From an uncultured Cryptobacterium sp. (GTDB lineage: Bacteria; Actinomycetota; Coriobacteriia; Coriobacteriales; Eggerthellaceae): DNA of 28,229 nt. A program made the position numbers and the translations under genes. A model generated the notes under the pieces. It searched no databases, was not told where the DNA came from, and was given only the letters and a program-made list of their open reading frames with translations. Positions 8,691 through 17,389 of this stretch are shown one piece after another (within the stretch, counting starts at the first letter, position 1; every line of letters starts with the position of its first letter). The stretch spans positions 1 to 28,229 of the forward strand of contig USIG01000008.1 in assembly GCA_900554685.1 (NCBI GenBank), given 5' to 3'.

Positions 8691-9437
8691 TTATTCACCC
8701 AATGATATTTGTACTTTTTCCGAAGTATCTCGCGCCAAAATAGGATCAAAAAAGCCCGGCTTCCAAACCCTGCTATCGGGACCCCAGTCAAAGATATCGG
8801 CTAATTCATGAAAAATTGCTCGAGCTGTTTCATCCTTAGGACCTGCCGATGAAACCACTCGAATTCGCGCAGGATTTTCAGCAGCAAGACTTAAAAAGGC
8901 AGCGTTTACCCGTGCATGAAAATCCGCACCCGCCAGCTCAAGACGATCAGCATCGCCATGGTGGGTCGCACGATCAAGACCAACTTCTGCCGATGCTTGT
9001 GTGGTTAATAAAATAGTGCGACAAGGATGCACTCCCTGACAGGCAAAAATATTTGCCTGACGAACAAAGGTTAACGGTAAACCGCGTCCATACGCCTGAT
9101 AGGCAATAGTGGAATCATAAAAACGATCCAAAAGAACAACCGCGCCTCGTGCAAGAGCAGGGATGATCACTTCTTTGACAATCTGAGCACGCGCAGCTTC
9201 ATAGATAAGAAGCTCCGTCTGATCAGACATATCAGAATTTTCTGGATCCAGAACAATCTGACGCAAAGATTCCCCAATTTCGGTTCCACCCGGCTCACGC
9301 AAGCACAAAACCTCATAGCCCATTTCACGAAGGCAGGAAGAAAGAAAGGTAATATGCGTTGTTTTGCCGGCTCCGTCACCACCTTCAAAGGTGATAAAAA
9401 TGCCCGGTCCCGTAGAAGTTTCTTGTGTACTGGTCAC
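8691..9437 (-). CDS. tmk: thymidylate kinase
   Basis: Tmk phosphorylates dTMP to dTDP with ATP. The P-loop GGDGAGKT is at residues 19-26, the DRFYDSTIAYQ motif (DRX substrate-binding loop) sits mid-protein, and REPGGT follows the first helix. At 248 residues it is longer than the usual ~210, mainly through a C-terminal extension of about 25 residues ending VQISLGE. I chose GTG at 9437 because AGGA lies 6 nt upstream; a TTG at 9452 also opens the frame but has no ribosome binding site. It follows fumarase beta closely and precedes holB by five bases. With thyX elsewhere in the window it makes up the dTTP branch. Confidence 0.95.
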   Translation of the reverse strand: MTSTQETSTGPGIFITFEGGDGAGKTTHITFLSSCLREMGYEVLCLREPGGTEIGESLRQIVLDPENSDMSDQTELLIYEAARAQIVKEVIIPALARGAVVLLDRFYDSTIAYQAYGRGLPLTFVRQANIFACQGVHPCRTILLTTQASAEVGLDRATHHGDADRLELAGADFHARVNAAFLSLAAENPARIRVVSSAGPKDETARAIFHELADIFDWGPDSRVWKPGFFDPILARDTSEKVQISLGE

Positions 9438-9452
9438 GGATAATCCTATCAA

Positions 9453-9992
9453 TCAAAGGGAGTAAATGTCGTTTCCTTCAGTGTCTATACCGACAAACAC
9501 AGGAAAATCAACAACTTCAATCTTACGAAGCGCTTCAGTGCCTAAATCGTCATAGGCTAGTGTTTCGCACGACTTCACACACTTAGCAAGATACGCAGCT
9601 GCGCCTCCCACGGCAACAAAATACACGCCAGAGTTTCGTATGCAGGCCTGACGTACTGCCTCACTGCGCGTTCCCTTGCCAACTGTTGCAACAACCCCGC
9701 AATCCATAAGATGGGGTGCTGCAAAATCCATGCGAGAAGCCGTCGTGGGGCCAATAGCGCCAAACGGACGACCCGCTGCCTCAGGCGTAGGTCCTGCATA
9801 AAAAATCGTTTGGTCTGAAAGCCCGTAGGGAAGATTATTATCAGATGCCATTTCCTCAAGCAAACGCTGATGACCCGCATCACGCAAGGTAAACAAAGGA
9901 CCACTCAGCGTACACGCTTGCCCTGCTTTAAGGGTTTTAACAACTTCACGATCAAGCGGAAGGGTCAAACGGATTGGTTCTTGTTTTGCCAT
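9453..9992 (-). CDS. class I fumarate hydratase, beta (C-terminal) subunit
   Basis: This 179-residue protein matches the beta subunit of two-subunit Fe-S hydro-lyases (fumarase or L(+)-tartrate dehydratase type). Recognisable segments are LKAGQACTLSGPLFTLRDAGHQRL, IFYAGPTP and GAIGPTTASRMD, which form the substrate-binding swivelling domain. It should pair with the alpha subunit encoded immediately upstream, whose end it overlaps by 28 bp, to interconvert malate and fumarate. GGGGAG lies 5 nt before the ATG. Tartrate dehydratase cannot be excluded from sequence alone, but malate dehydrogenase next door favours fumarase. Confidence 0.93.
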   Translation of the reverse strand: MAKQEPIRLTLPLDREVVKTLKAGQACTLSGPLFTLRDAGHQRLLEEMASDNNLPYGLSDQTIFYAGPTPEAAGRPFGAIGPTTASRMDFAAPHLMDCGVVATVGKGTRSEAVRQACIRNSGVYFVAVGGAAAYLAKCVKSCETLAYDDLGTEALRKIEVVDFPVFVGIDTEGNDIYSL

Positions 9993-10924
9993 AGCTGCTC
10001 CCCTTCCCCGCTTTCCTTACCTTCAAACACCTCGTTTTGAAGCGTTTGTGATAAAGCCTCTTTGGGCAATTCTTTGCACGCAAGATCAACCGTTGCACGA
10101 CGCATTGCCGAACAACCCATATTAACTGCAACGGGAAGTGCCGCAATATGGCAAGGTGCCGTTTCTACCCGTACTCCCAACGCAGTCGTACAGCCACCTA
10201 ATGCACCAGCTCCAATACCTGTCGCATTGATCGCGCTGAGTAGCTCTGCCTCAAATTCAGCTGTTTGAGGATCGGGATGATGCTGCCCTAAAGGGCGCAT
10301 GAGTGCATGCTTTGCAAGACCTCCGACCTTATCAAAAGTCGCGCCGATGCCAACACCAACAATCAAAGGCGGGCAGGCATTTGCTGCTTTTTCACGCACA
10401 CACTGCAAAACAGTATCAATGACCCCTTGTTTGCCAGCACTAGGAGTAAGCATTACCACGCGGCTTGCGTTGTCTGACCCGCCACCTTTAAGCATTACGT
10501 GAAGACGGGCAACTCCTGGCTCGTCAACCGTATGAATCTCACAAAATGCAGGCGCGTTAGTGCCAGTGTTCGAACGATCAAACAACGCATCGTGCACCAC
10601 CGATTTGCGCAAACGTGCCTCATCATAGGCCTGTGCCACCGCATCATTGACGCCAGAAAGCACATTTCCCGGCACCAACACATCAGGGCCTACTTCCAAG
10701 CAAACCCACACCGTGCCAGTATCCTGACAAATTGGCACCTTATCCTGTTTTGCTATACGTGCGTTTTCCACGAGCTGATCAAGCACAATACGCGCCCGTT
10801 CGCCTGTCTCAACTTCGCGAGCGGTCATCAGTCCCGCCAAAATATCATCAGGAAGAACACTTGCAAGCTGTGGAATAAGGGAAGCCAGCGCGTCATGCAC
10901 GCTGGCTGCGGTAACTACTTTCAT
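9965..10924 (-). CDS. class I fumarate hydratase, alpha (N-terminal, Fe-S) subunit
   Basis: The alpha subunit carries the oxygen-sensitive [4Fe-4S] cluster of the hydro-lyase. The three expected cysteines can be placed in VPICQDTGTVWV, AANACPPLIVG and LGGCTTALGV. SNTGTNAPAFCEIH and GGGSDNASR are also family hallmarks. I prefer the second ATG (10924), which has AAAGGA 11 nt upstream; the first (10936) adds four residues but has its only SD-like bases directly abutting it. With malate dehydrogenase upstream it converts malate to fumarate, feeding fumarate reduction to succinate in the reductive branch of anaerobic metabolism. No fumarate reductase is in the window. Confidence 0.93.
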   Translation of the reverse strand: MKVVTAASVHDALASLIPQLASVLPDDILAGLMTAREVETGERARIVLDQLVENARIAKQDKVPICQDTGTVWVCLEVGPDVLVPGNVLSGVNDAVAQAYDEARLRKSVVHDALFDRSNTGTNAPAFCEIHTVDEPGVARLHVMLKGGGSDNASRVVMLTPSAGKQGVIDTVLQCVREKAANACPPLIVGVGIGATFDKVGGLAKHALMRPLGQHHPDPQTAEFEAELLSAINATGIGAGALGGCTTALGVRVETAPCHIAALPVAVNMGCSAMRRATVDLACKELPKEALSQTLQNEVFEGKESGEGEQLWQNKNQSV

Positions 10925-10941
10925 TAAGGTAGACATCCTTT

Positions 10942-11865
10942 TTATTCAGGAAGGTTCTCTAAGCCCTTCGCTACACTTGCTGCAGATTCATGCAAAGCAG
11001 CCATTTCTTCTTCAGTGAGATCAAATTCAACGATTTCCTCAACACCGTTCTTTCCCAAACGGCAAGGAATGTTCATGTACAAATCGTTGAGGCCATACTG
11101 ACCCTCGATGTACGCACAAACGCTCATAACTTCCTTGGAATCGGTAAGAATAGCCTCAACCATCTTTGCAATAGAAGCACCAGGAGCATAGTAGGCCGAA
11201 CCCGTCTTCAAGAAGGCAACTACCTCAGCGCCACCCTTGGTGCAACGCTTGGTAACTTCTTCAATTTCTTCTGCGCTTAAAAGCTCGGTAATAGGAGTGC
11301 CCTTTACCGTAGTAAAGCGAGGCCAGCAAACCATACCTTCGCCATGAGCACCTAAAGCCCAAGCTTCCACATCGGCAGGATCGCAACCAAGTTTTTCACA
11401 TACCGCAAAAGAAAGGCGAGAAGAATCCAGCACACCGCCCATGCCCATCAAGCGATTAGCAGGAAGGCCAGACTTCTTGAAAGCAAGGTAGGTCATAACA
11501 TCAAGAGGGTTGGTAACACAAATATAGATTGCATTCGGAGAAGCTTCCATAGCCTGCTCGATAACAGATGACATAATACCTGAGTTAACCCCAAGCAAAT
11601 CTTCACGTGTCATGCCAGGCTTACGAGCAATACCAGCCGTGATAACTACCACGTCAGAATCTTTAGTAGCCGCATAGTCATTGGTGCCAGTAACGTTTAC
11701 CGTAAACTTTTCCACCGAACGCATATGCATCATATCGAGCGCTTTGCCCTGAGGAAGACCTTCTGCAACATCCACCAGAACAACGTCGGCAAGATTTTTT
11801 GAAGCAATGATATGCGCTGCGGTAGCACCTACATTACCTGCACCTACGATGGTTACTTTGCTCAT
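10942..11865 (-). CDS. mdh: malate dehydrogenase (LDH-like type)
   Basis: MDH interconverts oxaloacetate and malate with NAD(H). The 307-residue protein has GAGNVGATAA at residues 7-16 for NAD binding, IARKPGMTREDLL (the Arg before KPG marks malate rather than lactate specificity), DSSRLSFAV, and GAHGEGMVCWPRF with the catalytic His. It is the short, LDH-like MDH. GAGGAG is 8 nt before the ATG and a promoter can be placed upstream, so it probably heads the block that runs through fumarase, tmk, holB, ricT and pncB to degV. The gap to the fumarase alpha subunit is only a few bases. Confidence 0.96.
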   Translation of the reverse strand: MSKVTIVGAGNVGATAAHIIASKNLADVVLVDVAEGLPQGKALDMMHMRSVEKFTVNVTGTNDYAATKDSDVVVITAGIARKPGMTREDLLGVNSGIMSSVIEQAMEASPNAIYICVTNPLDVMTYLAFKKSGLPANRLMGMGGVLDSSRLSFAVCEKLGCDPADVEAWALGAHGEGMVCWPRFTTVKGTPITELLSAEEIEEVTKRCTKGGAEVVAFLKTGSAYYAPGASIAKMVEAILTDSKEVMSVCAYIEGQYGLNDLYMNIPCRLGKNGVEEIVEFDLTEEEMAALHESAASVAKGLENLPE

Positions 11866-11923
11866 AGTATTAGCTCCTCTTTGTTTTAATCAGTAAGGCG
11901 CGATTCTCGTCGCGGTGAACCTT

Positions 11924-11953
11924 ATTATCGTACTTTTTATACTCTTGAGACAA
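11924..11953 (-). promoter_or_regulatory. candidate sigma-70-type promoter of the mdh block
   Basis: On the minus strand TTGTCT (11948-11953) and GATAAT (11924-11929) are separated by 18 bp and lie about 60 bp before the mdh ATG. The -10 matches five of six consensus bases. The -35 overlaps the short inverted repeat CTCTTG/CAAGAG at 11942-11956, which could be a regulator site. Confidence 0.5.
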
Positions 11954-11971
11954 GAGAGCGTATAAATCACA

Positions 11972-11993
11972 CGGGCAAGCCTACGCCTGCCCG
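11972..11993. terminator. hairpin between topA and mdh, possible terminator
   Basis: CGGGCA (11972-11977) and TGCCCG (11988-11993) form a six-pair GC-rich stem around ten bases, 28 nt beyond the topA stop codon. No clean T-run follows on the minus strand, so it would be an imperfect intrinsic terminator or a processing barrier. Confidence 0.4.
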
Positions 11994-12020
11994 CAAGTTG
12001 ATTTACTCGTTTAGCCTGCC

Positions 12021-14711
12021 CTATTCCTCAGAAGACTCTGTCTTACTTGAAGCTTCTGCCTTGCTTGAAGACTCTGCCTTGTTCGAAGCTTCTGACTTAC
12101 TTGAAGACTCTGACTTGCTTGAAGCATTCCTTGTCGTCTTCTTTGTGCCCCGAGAGGTCTTGGTTGTCTTAGTGGATTTTCCTGCCTTAGCCTTGGTTGT
12201 TTTGCTTGAGCCCTTGGCCGATCCCTTGGTTGATCCTTTAGCTGATCCCTTAGCGGCCTTTGCCTCCTTGGCAGCCGCCTTCTTTTCTTCTGCTTCCTTT
12301 TTCGCGGGGCAGTTGAAGTTTGGACACAACTTCCATGGACCACGATTGGTTGTCACGATCACCAGAGGGGCTCCGCAGCTTTCGCATACTTCATCTGTTG
12401 CGGTAAGCGCACCGTATTGAGGCAAAGGATAACCCGTGCCACATTCATCGTAATTTTCGCATCGAATAAAACGCTTAAGGGTACGGGGGTTTTTGCGCGC
12501 AATAAGTTTGGCATGCTTTCCCTGTGCCGCACAGGTAGGACACTCACCCACCACTACGTCGGGTTCCTTATTGGTTTCACATTCCGGATCAATGCACAGC
12601 ACCCGTGGCTTCGAACGAAATGCCGTCACCTTAATTTGAGGCATGCCACATACAGGGCACTTTTCATCTAGGGCTTCAATTTTGCCCTTAGGAAGTGGGT
12701 AGGTCACATCGCAATCGGGCCAACCCGAGCATCCAATAAACATGGAGCGCGTTTTTTGCGAAGTGCGCAGCTGCAAATCCTTACCACACTTCGGACAAGG
12801 ACCCACGTATGCATCTGCTGCAACAGCATCAGCAAGGGCATCTTTTACCTCCTCAGAATGAGGAAGCAAATCAGCCAACTGTTCAGAGAGCAAATTACGC
12901 GAATTCATAACCACTTCACCCTTAGTCTTTTGACCAAGAGCAATGTTGTCCATTTCCTCTTCTAATTCAGCAGTCATTTCAGGATGAGTGATGTGAGGCG
13001 CAAATTTATCGAGAGCATCACAGACCGCCATACCAAGCTGTGAAGGCTCAATGGGGTCGTTTTGAATATATTTCACGGTATACAAACGCTCAATGATCGA
13101 ATGGCGCGTAGACTTTGTACCAAGTCCCAGCTTTTCCATTTCCTGAATGAGCCTGCCTTGAGAATAACGTGCTGGTGGCTCAGTCTGCTTCTTGGTGCAC
13201 GTAGCACCACCAAACACCACTTCCTGTCCTTCGCTTAGAGCGGGAAGTTGCTCATCTTTTTTCAGACCATAGGGATAAATTGCCCTGAATCCAGGCTTTA
13301 CTAACACGTCGCCCTTCGCCACAAATGGCTCACCCTGAACATCAAGAACTACCTTTGTTCCCTCAACAACCGCACCGTCAGATAAGGTTGCCATAAAGCG
13401 GCGAGCAATGAGGTTGTAGAGTTTGTATTCTGCAGGTGCTAAATCGTCCGGCGTTGCGCTTGCCGTAGGATAAATAGGAGGATGGTCGGTCGTTTCCTTC
13501 TTGCCACGAGTTGCTTTTAAGGTTCCTTTTTTAAGAAGCTCCTCGCAGTAAGGCTTGTAGGCCGGATTTCCCATGATGGTACGCAGCGTTGCTGCCAAAT
13601 CAAGAGAAGAAGGATAGACCGTATTATCGACACGAGGGTAACTGATGTAGCCATCCATATAGAGGCTCTCTGCAATGCGCATAGTACGCGCAGGAGACAG
13701 CCCCTCAGCAGAAGCAGCCGCCATAAGAGAGGTGGTATTAAACGGAACAGGCGGAGCTATCGTACGCTTGCGCTTGGTAATTTCGGATACACGCGCATAC
13801 TTTGCCCCTTTAATATGCTCCATAACTGCATTGGCAGCCTCTTCAGATTTAAAGCGTGCCGTTGCATGAGGAGCACTAAACGTATTGGGATCCTGACCAA
13901 AATCGGCCTTGATAACCCAGTAATCTTCAGGAACAAATGCCAGGCGCTCACGTTCACGTGCCACAATCAAGGCAAGGGTAGGAGTTTGCACGCGACCCGA
14001 TGAGCGCACGTTGCCATATCCTGCAAATTTCACCAACGTAAGATAACGCGTCAGCACCGCGCCCCAAATAAGGTCGATGTCCTGGCGGGATGCACCAGCA
14101 CTTGCCAGGTTCGTATCAAGCGTAACTAAATTATTGAAAGCATGCGTTATTTCTTCTTTAGTAAACGCCGAATAGCGCGCACGCGATACTGGTGCGGTGG
14201 TGTTTACTTCCTGAATACAGGAAAGCGCATCAGAGCCGATCAGCTCACCTTCACGGTCAAAGTCCGTTGCGATAATGATTGAATCAGCTTTTTTCGCAAG
14301 ATTTTTAAGCGAACGAATAATATCTTTTTCTTTCGGACGCTTTTCAATAGGCGCATATACCAAATAGGGCAGCGCCTCCATTTTCCACGCTTTAAGCTCT
14401 ACCCCATCTTCGGTAAAGGGCTTTTTCTTTTTGAAGGGCGGACGAGCAAGGGATTTCGGAATGTCCGCTTCCATAATTTCACCCTCGGCATTTACTCCGC
14501 GCCAACCGCCACGCTTTTTATAGATAAGCGCCGTCGCAAAATCGGGCTCTAAGATATGGCCCCTCAGACCAATCGTTACCCATTCTTCACCCTCAACCGT
14601 AAAACGGTATACAGGAGTTGAATACACTTTGTCGGCTTTCGGTTTTGTTGCACCCAATAAATCTGCAATTTTTTGAGCCGCGTCGTTCTTCTCGGTTACA
14701 ACCAGTTTCAC
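12021..14711 (-). CDS. topA: DNA topoisomerase I, archaeal-like type IA, with zinc ribbons and repetitive basic tail
   Basis: This 896-residue type IA topoisomerase relaxes negative supercoils. The Toprim residues are Glu7 and the DxDxE at Asp150, Asp152 and Glu154; the catalytic Tyr is probably Tyr358 in GYISYPRVDN. The opening (VTEKNDAAQKIA) and the SGRVQTPTLALIV core resemble archaeal rather than E. coli-type TopA. After the core come several four-Cys zinc ribbons (CPKCG, CPVCG, CPTC, CESCG), then a ~95-residue tail of Lys, Ser, Thr, Ala and Glu built from KGSA and SKAEAS-like repeats. GTG at 14711 was chosen since AGGAGG sits about 7 nt upstream; an in-frame upstream start would add eleven residues ahead of that site. 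The tail probably binds DNA, as Lys-rich tails of actinobacterial TopA do. Confidence 0.95.
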   Translation of the reverse strand: MKLVVTEKNDAAQKIADLLGATKPKADKVYSTPVYRFTVEGEEWVTIGLRGHILEPDFATALIYKKRGGWRGVNAEGEIMEADIPKSLARPPFKKKKPFTEDGVELKAWKMEALPYLVYAPIEKRPKEKDIIRSLKNLAKKADSIIIATDFDREGELIGSDALSCIQEVNTTAPVSRARYSAFTKEEITHAFNNLVTLDTNLASAGASRQDIDLIWGAVLTRYLTLVKFAGYGNVRSSGRVQTPTLALIVARERERLAFVPEDYWVIKADFGQDPNTFSAPHATARFKSEEAANAVMEHIKGAKYARVSEITKRKRTIAPPVPFNTTSLMAAASAEGLSPARTMRIAESLYMDGYISYPRVDNTVYPSSLDLAATLRTIMGNPAYKPYCEELLKKGTLKATRGKKETTDHPPIYPTASATPDDLAPAEYKLYNLIARRFMATLSDGAVVEGTKVVLDVQGEPFVAKGDVLVKPGFRAIYPYGLKKDEQLPALSEGQEVVFGGATCTKKQTEPPARYSQGRLIQEMEKLGLGTKSTRHSIIERLYTVKYIQNDPIEPSQLGMAVCDALDKFAPHITHPEMTAELEEEMDNIALGQKTKGEVVMNSRNLLSEQLADLLPHSEEVKDALADAVAADAYVGPCPKCGKDLQLRTSQKTRSMFIGCSGWPDCDVTYPLPKGKIEALDEKCPVCGMPQIKVTAFRSKPRVLCIDPECETNKEPDVVVGECPTCAAQGKHAKLIARKNPRTLKRFIRCENYDECGTGYPLPQYGALTATDEVCESCGAPLVIVTTNRGPWKLCPNFNCPAKKEAEEKKAAAKEAKAAKGSAKGSTKGSAKGSSKTTKAKAGKSTKTTKTSRGTKKTTRNASSKSESSSKSEASNKAESSSKAEASSKTESSEE
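12031..12126. repeat. 18-bp tandem repeat in the topA tail
   Basis: Five 18-bp units alternate between gactctg-type and gcttctg-type starts, each ending in cttgaa or a one-base variant. They encode hexapeptides of the form SKxE(S/A)S. Adjacent at about 12211-12260 a 12-bp unit related to ttggttgatccc encodes KGSA or KGST four times. Confidence 0.85.
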
Positions 14712-15044
14712 GCGGTTCCTCCTTTTCTTGCCGCTTCCCCTCACTAATTCATCTCTTGTGCAGTACGCATCATTGTTTTGTCACTGTTGCTATCACAGTT
14801 GCGCGCCTCTTTCAAACTCGCACATCGCTTCCAATAGCGCGTCTCGCTCGACAAATGATTGCAGATACCAGTAAGACATCTGCGCCCACAAGTGATGAAC
14901 GCCAAACGGCATCAATCGCTCACACGGTTTAACCCCGATCTCGTTAATTTACGTGTGCGGGGATTACTTTATTTGCGGATATTTAACCGCAATACGGTAC
15001 AGCATACACGAATTTTTCCGCAGAACTCATTACTCTATAAAGTA
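14712..15044. other. 333-bp non-coding gap before topA
   Basis: No gene with a ribosome binding site or family match is visible. TTGCGG (14973-14978) and CCGCAA (14987-14992) make a six-pair hairpin around an AT-rich loop, and the stretch should hold the topA promoter plus the end of the DUF1385 transcript. The part nearest topA (14750-14860) is loosely repetitive, similar in flavour to the tract at 18833-18990. I cannot place a convincing -10/-35 pair. Confidence 0.5.
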
Positions 15045-16385
15045 TTACGATAGATTCTTCGAAATGGATGCTTCATTTTCTACTACCAATTTCATGGCAG
15101 CAATAGCACACTCAAGCATGGAATCATCAGGTTCGTTTGTGGTAAGACGCTGCATTTGCATCCCTGGCCACAACACCACTTTCACCAGAGGGTTTTCAGG
15201 ATGAGATCCTGCCCACTTCACCGTGATTTCATATGAAATGCCCGCAATGATGGGCAAGAACACAATGCGTGCAACGATCAAAAGCACAAATGCCGCTGGC
15301 CCCGATATTCCAAGAGAGGCAATAATCCCATCGAGAGGAAGTACGGTATAGACCACAATAGCAATAAGCATCACCATAATAAGAAAAGCTGTTCCACAGC
15401 GAACATGAAGTCGTGGGAATTGCCGCGCGTTTTCAGGTGTGAGTTCAAGTCCATGCTCGTAACAATGGATAGTTTTGTGTTCGGCTCCGTGATATGAAAA
15501 CATACGCTTAATATCCGACATTCGTCCAATAAGCCACACGTAGAAGATAAAAATCGCTACACGCACTATGCCATCAACGATGTTCCAAACAAAAGGATTT
15601 TGCTCGTAGTCGCCAACAGTAACGTTGGAGATAAATGCGGGCAGCAAGATAAAAAGCGCCACTGCAAGAACAACGCCAAGCAGCATCGCAAGCGTCATTT
15701 CTGTTTTACTCAGTATCCCCTCATCGGTATCAGGATCACTATCGGCATTAGTGTTCGTAGCGATGCCTGCTTTAGAACCACTTCTAGGATCCGCGTCAGC
15801 ACTGGCTCTAGGATCCATTCCAGAATCAATTCTAGAATCCGTGTCAGCACTGGCTACGAGATGTGCGTCATCACTAGTTTTAGGATCCGCACCAGCACTG
15901 GCTCCAGGATCTACGTCAGCACTGGCTTCAGGATCTACGTCCACATTAGTATTAGGGTCTGCACCAACAGCATTTTCGACCTCAAGCTCTTCTTCATCAT
16001 CGAAGGCTTTATTTGCCGCAATTTCTAGTGCCTTGAAGCCAAGAGTGAGTGAATCTACTAAAGCGACGCACCCACGAATGAGCGGCCACGAAAACCAAGA
16101 AGGACGGTTTCCTTTTTTGGAAAGCGGGTATTCTTGCGCAAAAAGCCCTCCATCAGGCTCGCGAACACCTACTGCCCAGCAGTTTTTTCCGCGCATCATC
16201 ACGCCTTCAATGAGCGCCTGCCCCCCAATATGGGTTTTGTGCGGGCCGTCTTCACTGAAGGCGCGCTTTAGTTCGCTTTGGTGCTTTAGTTCGCTTTGTG
16301 AAACATGTTTTTCAGCGCAAGAGCCTTTCCAGGCTTGTTCTTGCAAAGAATCAGATTTTATTTCGTGGCGGTTTTGGTGTTGCAT
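15045..16385 (-). CDS. DUF1385 (YqhQ-like) integral membrane protein with an octapeptide-repeat insertion
   Basis: The 446-residue protein has the DUF1385 signature: GGQALIEGVMMRG near residue 55, SWPLIRGCVALVDSLTLGF, and FSYHGAEHKTIHCYEHG in the middle, with four strongly hydrophobic segments in the second half. The biochemical role of the family is unknown. Between the conserved N-terminal part and the first membrane segment lies an acidic linker of about 95 residues, largely octapeptides close to DPxASADx coded by a 24-bp tandem repeat. The N-terminus also has a duplicated SELK-type hexapeptide. It starts six bases after thyX; no ribosome binding site is obvious, so translation may be coupled to thyX. 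The first ~50 residues are unusual for the family. Confidence 0.88.
   Translation of the reverse strand: MQHQNRHEIKSDSLQEQAWKGSCAEKHVSQSELKHQSELKRAFSEDGPHKTHIGGQALIEGVMMRGKNCWAVGVREPDGGLFAQEYPLSKKGNRPSWFSWPLIRGCVALVDSLTLGFKALEIAANKAFDDEEELEVENAVGADPNTNVDVDPEASADVDPGASAGADPKTSDDAHLVASADTDSRIDSGMDPRASADADPRSGSKAGIATNTNADSDPDTDEGILSKTEMTLAMLLGVVLAVALFILLPAFISNVTVGDYEQNPFVWNIVDGIVRVAIFIFYVWLIGRMSDIKRMFSYHGAEHKTIHCYEHGLELTPENARQFPRLHVRCGTAFLIMVMLIAIVVYTVLPLDGIIASLGISGPAAFVLLIVARIVFLPIIAGISYEITVKWAGSHPENPLVKVVLWPGMQMQRLTTNEPDDSMLECAIAAMKLVVENEASISKNLS
15787..15978. repeat. 24-bp tandem repeat, about eight units, inside the DUF1385 gene
   Basis: Units begin at 15787, 15811, 15835, 15859, 15883, 15907, 15931 and 15955, each exactly 24 bp and close to GGATCCGCGTCA plus GCACTGGCTCTA. 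A related unit starts at 15733. The period is a whole number of codons, so the reading frame survives copy-number change, and the opposite strand also stays open. Confidence 0.93.
16265..16300. repeat. 18-bp tandem duplication near the start of the DUF1385 gene
   Basis: GCTTTAGTTCGCTTTG occurs at 16265-16280 and again at 16283-16298, giving two in-frame copies of a hexapeptide (SELKHQ then SELKRA). The two 16-base copies are identical, so the duplication is recent or maintained. Confidence 0.9.
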
Positions 16386-16391
16386 ATAAGC

Positions 16392-17072
16392 TTATTCGCG
16401 CACCACCTTAGGATAAGGATTGCCGCACGTCATCTTACCTTCAGGACAATTTCCACGAATGCAAGGAGCACCAGCATCCATAAAGATATAAGGAGCAGTA
16501 GGCTTGACGAGTTCTAACATCTTGTGAGCCAATTCACGAATTTCCCACTGGGCACGATTACAGCAACGCAGGCTAAAGAAATGGAGCAGCTCACGAATAT
16601 TCATGGTGATTACGATTTTGGTTTCTGCAGCATTGGGCAGCAAATAACGAGCATCTTCGGCAGGAATCCCCAGCTCTAAAAGCTTTTGGTATCCCGCAAT
16701 AACTGCCTCAAGAGCTTCATCGAACACTTGGCTTGCCTCTTCGTTTTCCTCTACCGTATGAGGCTTTACCGTTTCAACCCCTTTAGTGAATTTCACATAG
16801 CGCTGCGACTGCTGATTAAAGCTTGCAAGACGATGACGAACCAGCTGATGAGTAAGCGCGCGTGAAACTCCATCCACCGCAAAAGTGTAGCTTACATGCT
16901 CAAGCGTAGAAAAATGACCCGATTTCATAATGGTCGAAAGTACGCTCTGCACGCGCTCGGGCGGCATGGTTTCCATCAATTCTTTGGCGCCAACAGGTGC
17001 ATAGCAAAGACGCGCTGCTGTCGCAACGGCACGTTCGGGATTTTCAGGATATTGCAAAAGCTCTACGTTCAT
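16392..17072 (-). CDS. thyX: flavin-dependent thymidylate synthase
   Basis: ThyX makes dTMP from dUMP using methylenetetrahydrofolate and reduced FAD. The diagnostic motif RHRLASFNQQSQRY occupies residues 79-92 and fits RHRxxSxNxxSxR. FSTLEHVSYTF and the NIRELLHFFSLRCC region are also typical. At 226 residues its length is normal when started at ATG 17072, which has AAGGAAG upstream; the open frame runs 72 codons further but that part has no family similarity and is upstream DNA. ThyX replaces ThyA in many anaerobes and frees the cell from producing dihydrofolate. Its product feeds thymidylate kinase, encoded about 7 kb away on the same strand. Confidence 0.96.
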   Translation of the reverse strand: MNVELLQYPENPERAVATAARLCYAPVGAKELMETMPPERVQSVLSTIMKSGHFSTLEHVSYTFAVDGVSRALTHQLVRHRLASFNQQSQRYVKFTKGVETVKPHTVEENEEASQVFDEALEAVIAGYQKLLELGIPAEDARYLLPNAAETKIVITMNIRELLHFFSLRCCNRAQWEIRELAHKMLELVKPTAPYIFMDAGAPCIRGNCPEGKMTCGNPYPKVVRE

Positions 17073-17389
17073 GAGAGACTTCCTTTCTTTTGTCTTGCGA
17101 CATGATAGCCAAGAATTATGTCGAATTCCAACTGCACAAGCCAACCACATAACTATTGTGCCTCTTATAAAAACGTCCTCTCCTGGCAAGATCCAGCAGA
17201 GGACGAAAATAGCATTATAGTGGCTTGTTGCGAAGACTAAACGCAAAGGGCAATCACGAAAACTAGCCGTAAAGATTGATTGTGTCAATTAAGCTGCAAA
17301 GGCTGATCACAAGTGCTGCAGCTCAAACAACCACAAGGGCTGCAGCTCAAATCGACCGCAGGAATCGCGGCTTGAGCTGACCGTAGAAA
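17073..17389. other. 317-bp non-coding gap before thyX
   Basis: The thyX-proximal half should hold its promoter, though I see no strong -10/-35 pair. The distal half is a degenerate ~24-bp repeat tract, listed separately. No gene is supported. Confidence 0.5.

Noticed and set aside
15625..16389. Plus-strand 254-residue frame opposite the DUF1385 gene
   Set aside because: Ser/Ala/Pro-rich antisense shadow, open because the 24-bp repeat lacks stops on both strands; the minus strand has the family motifs.
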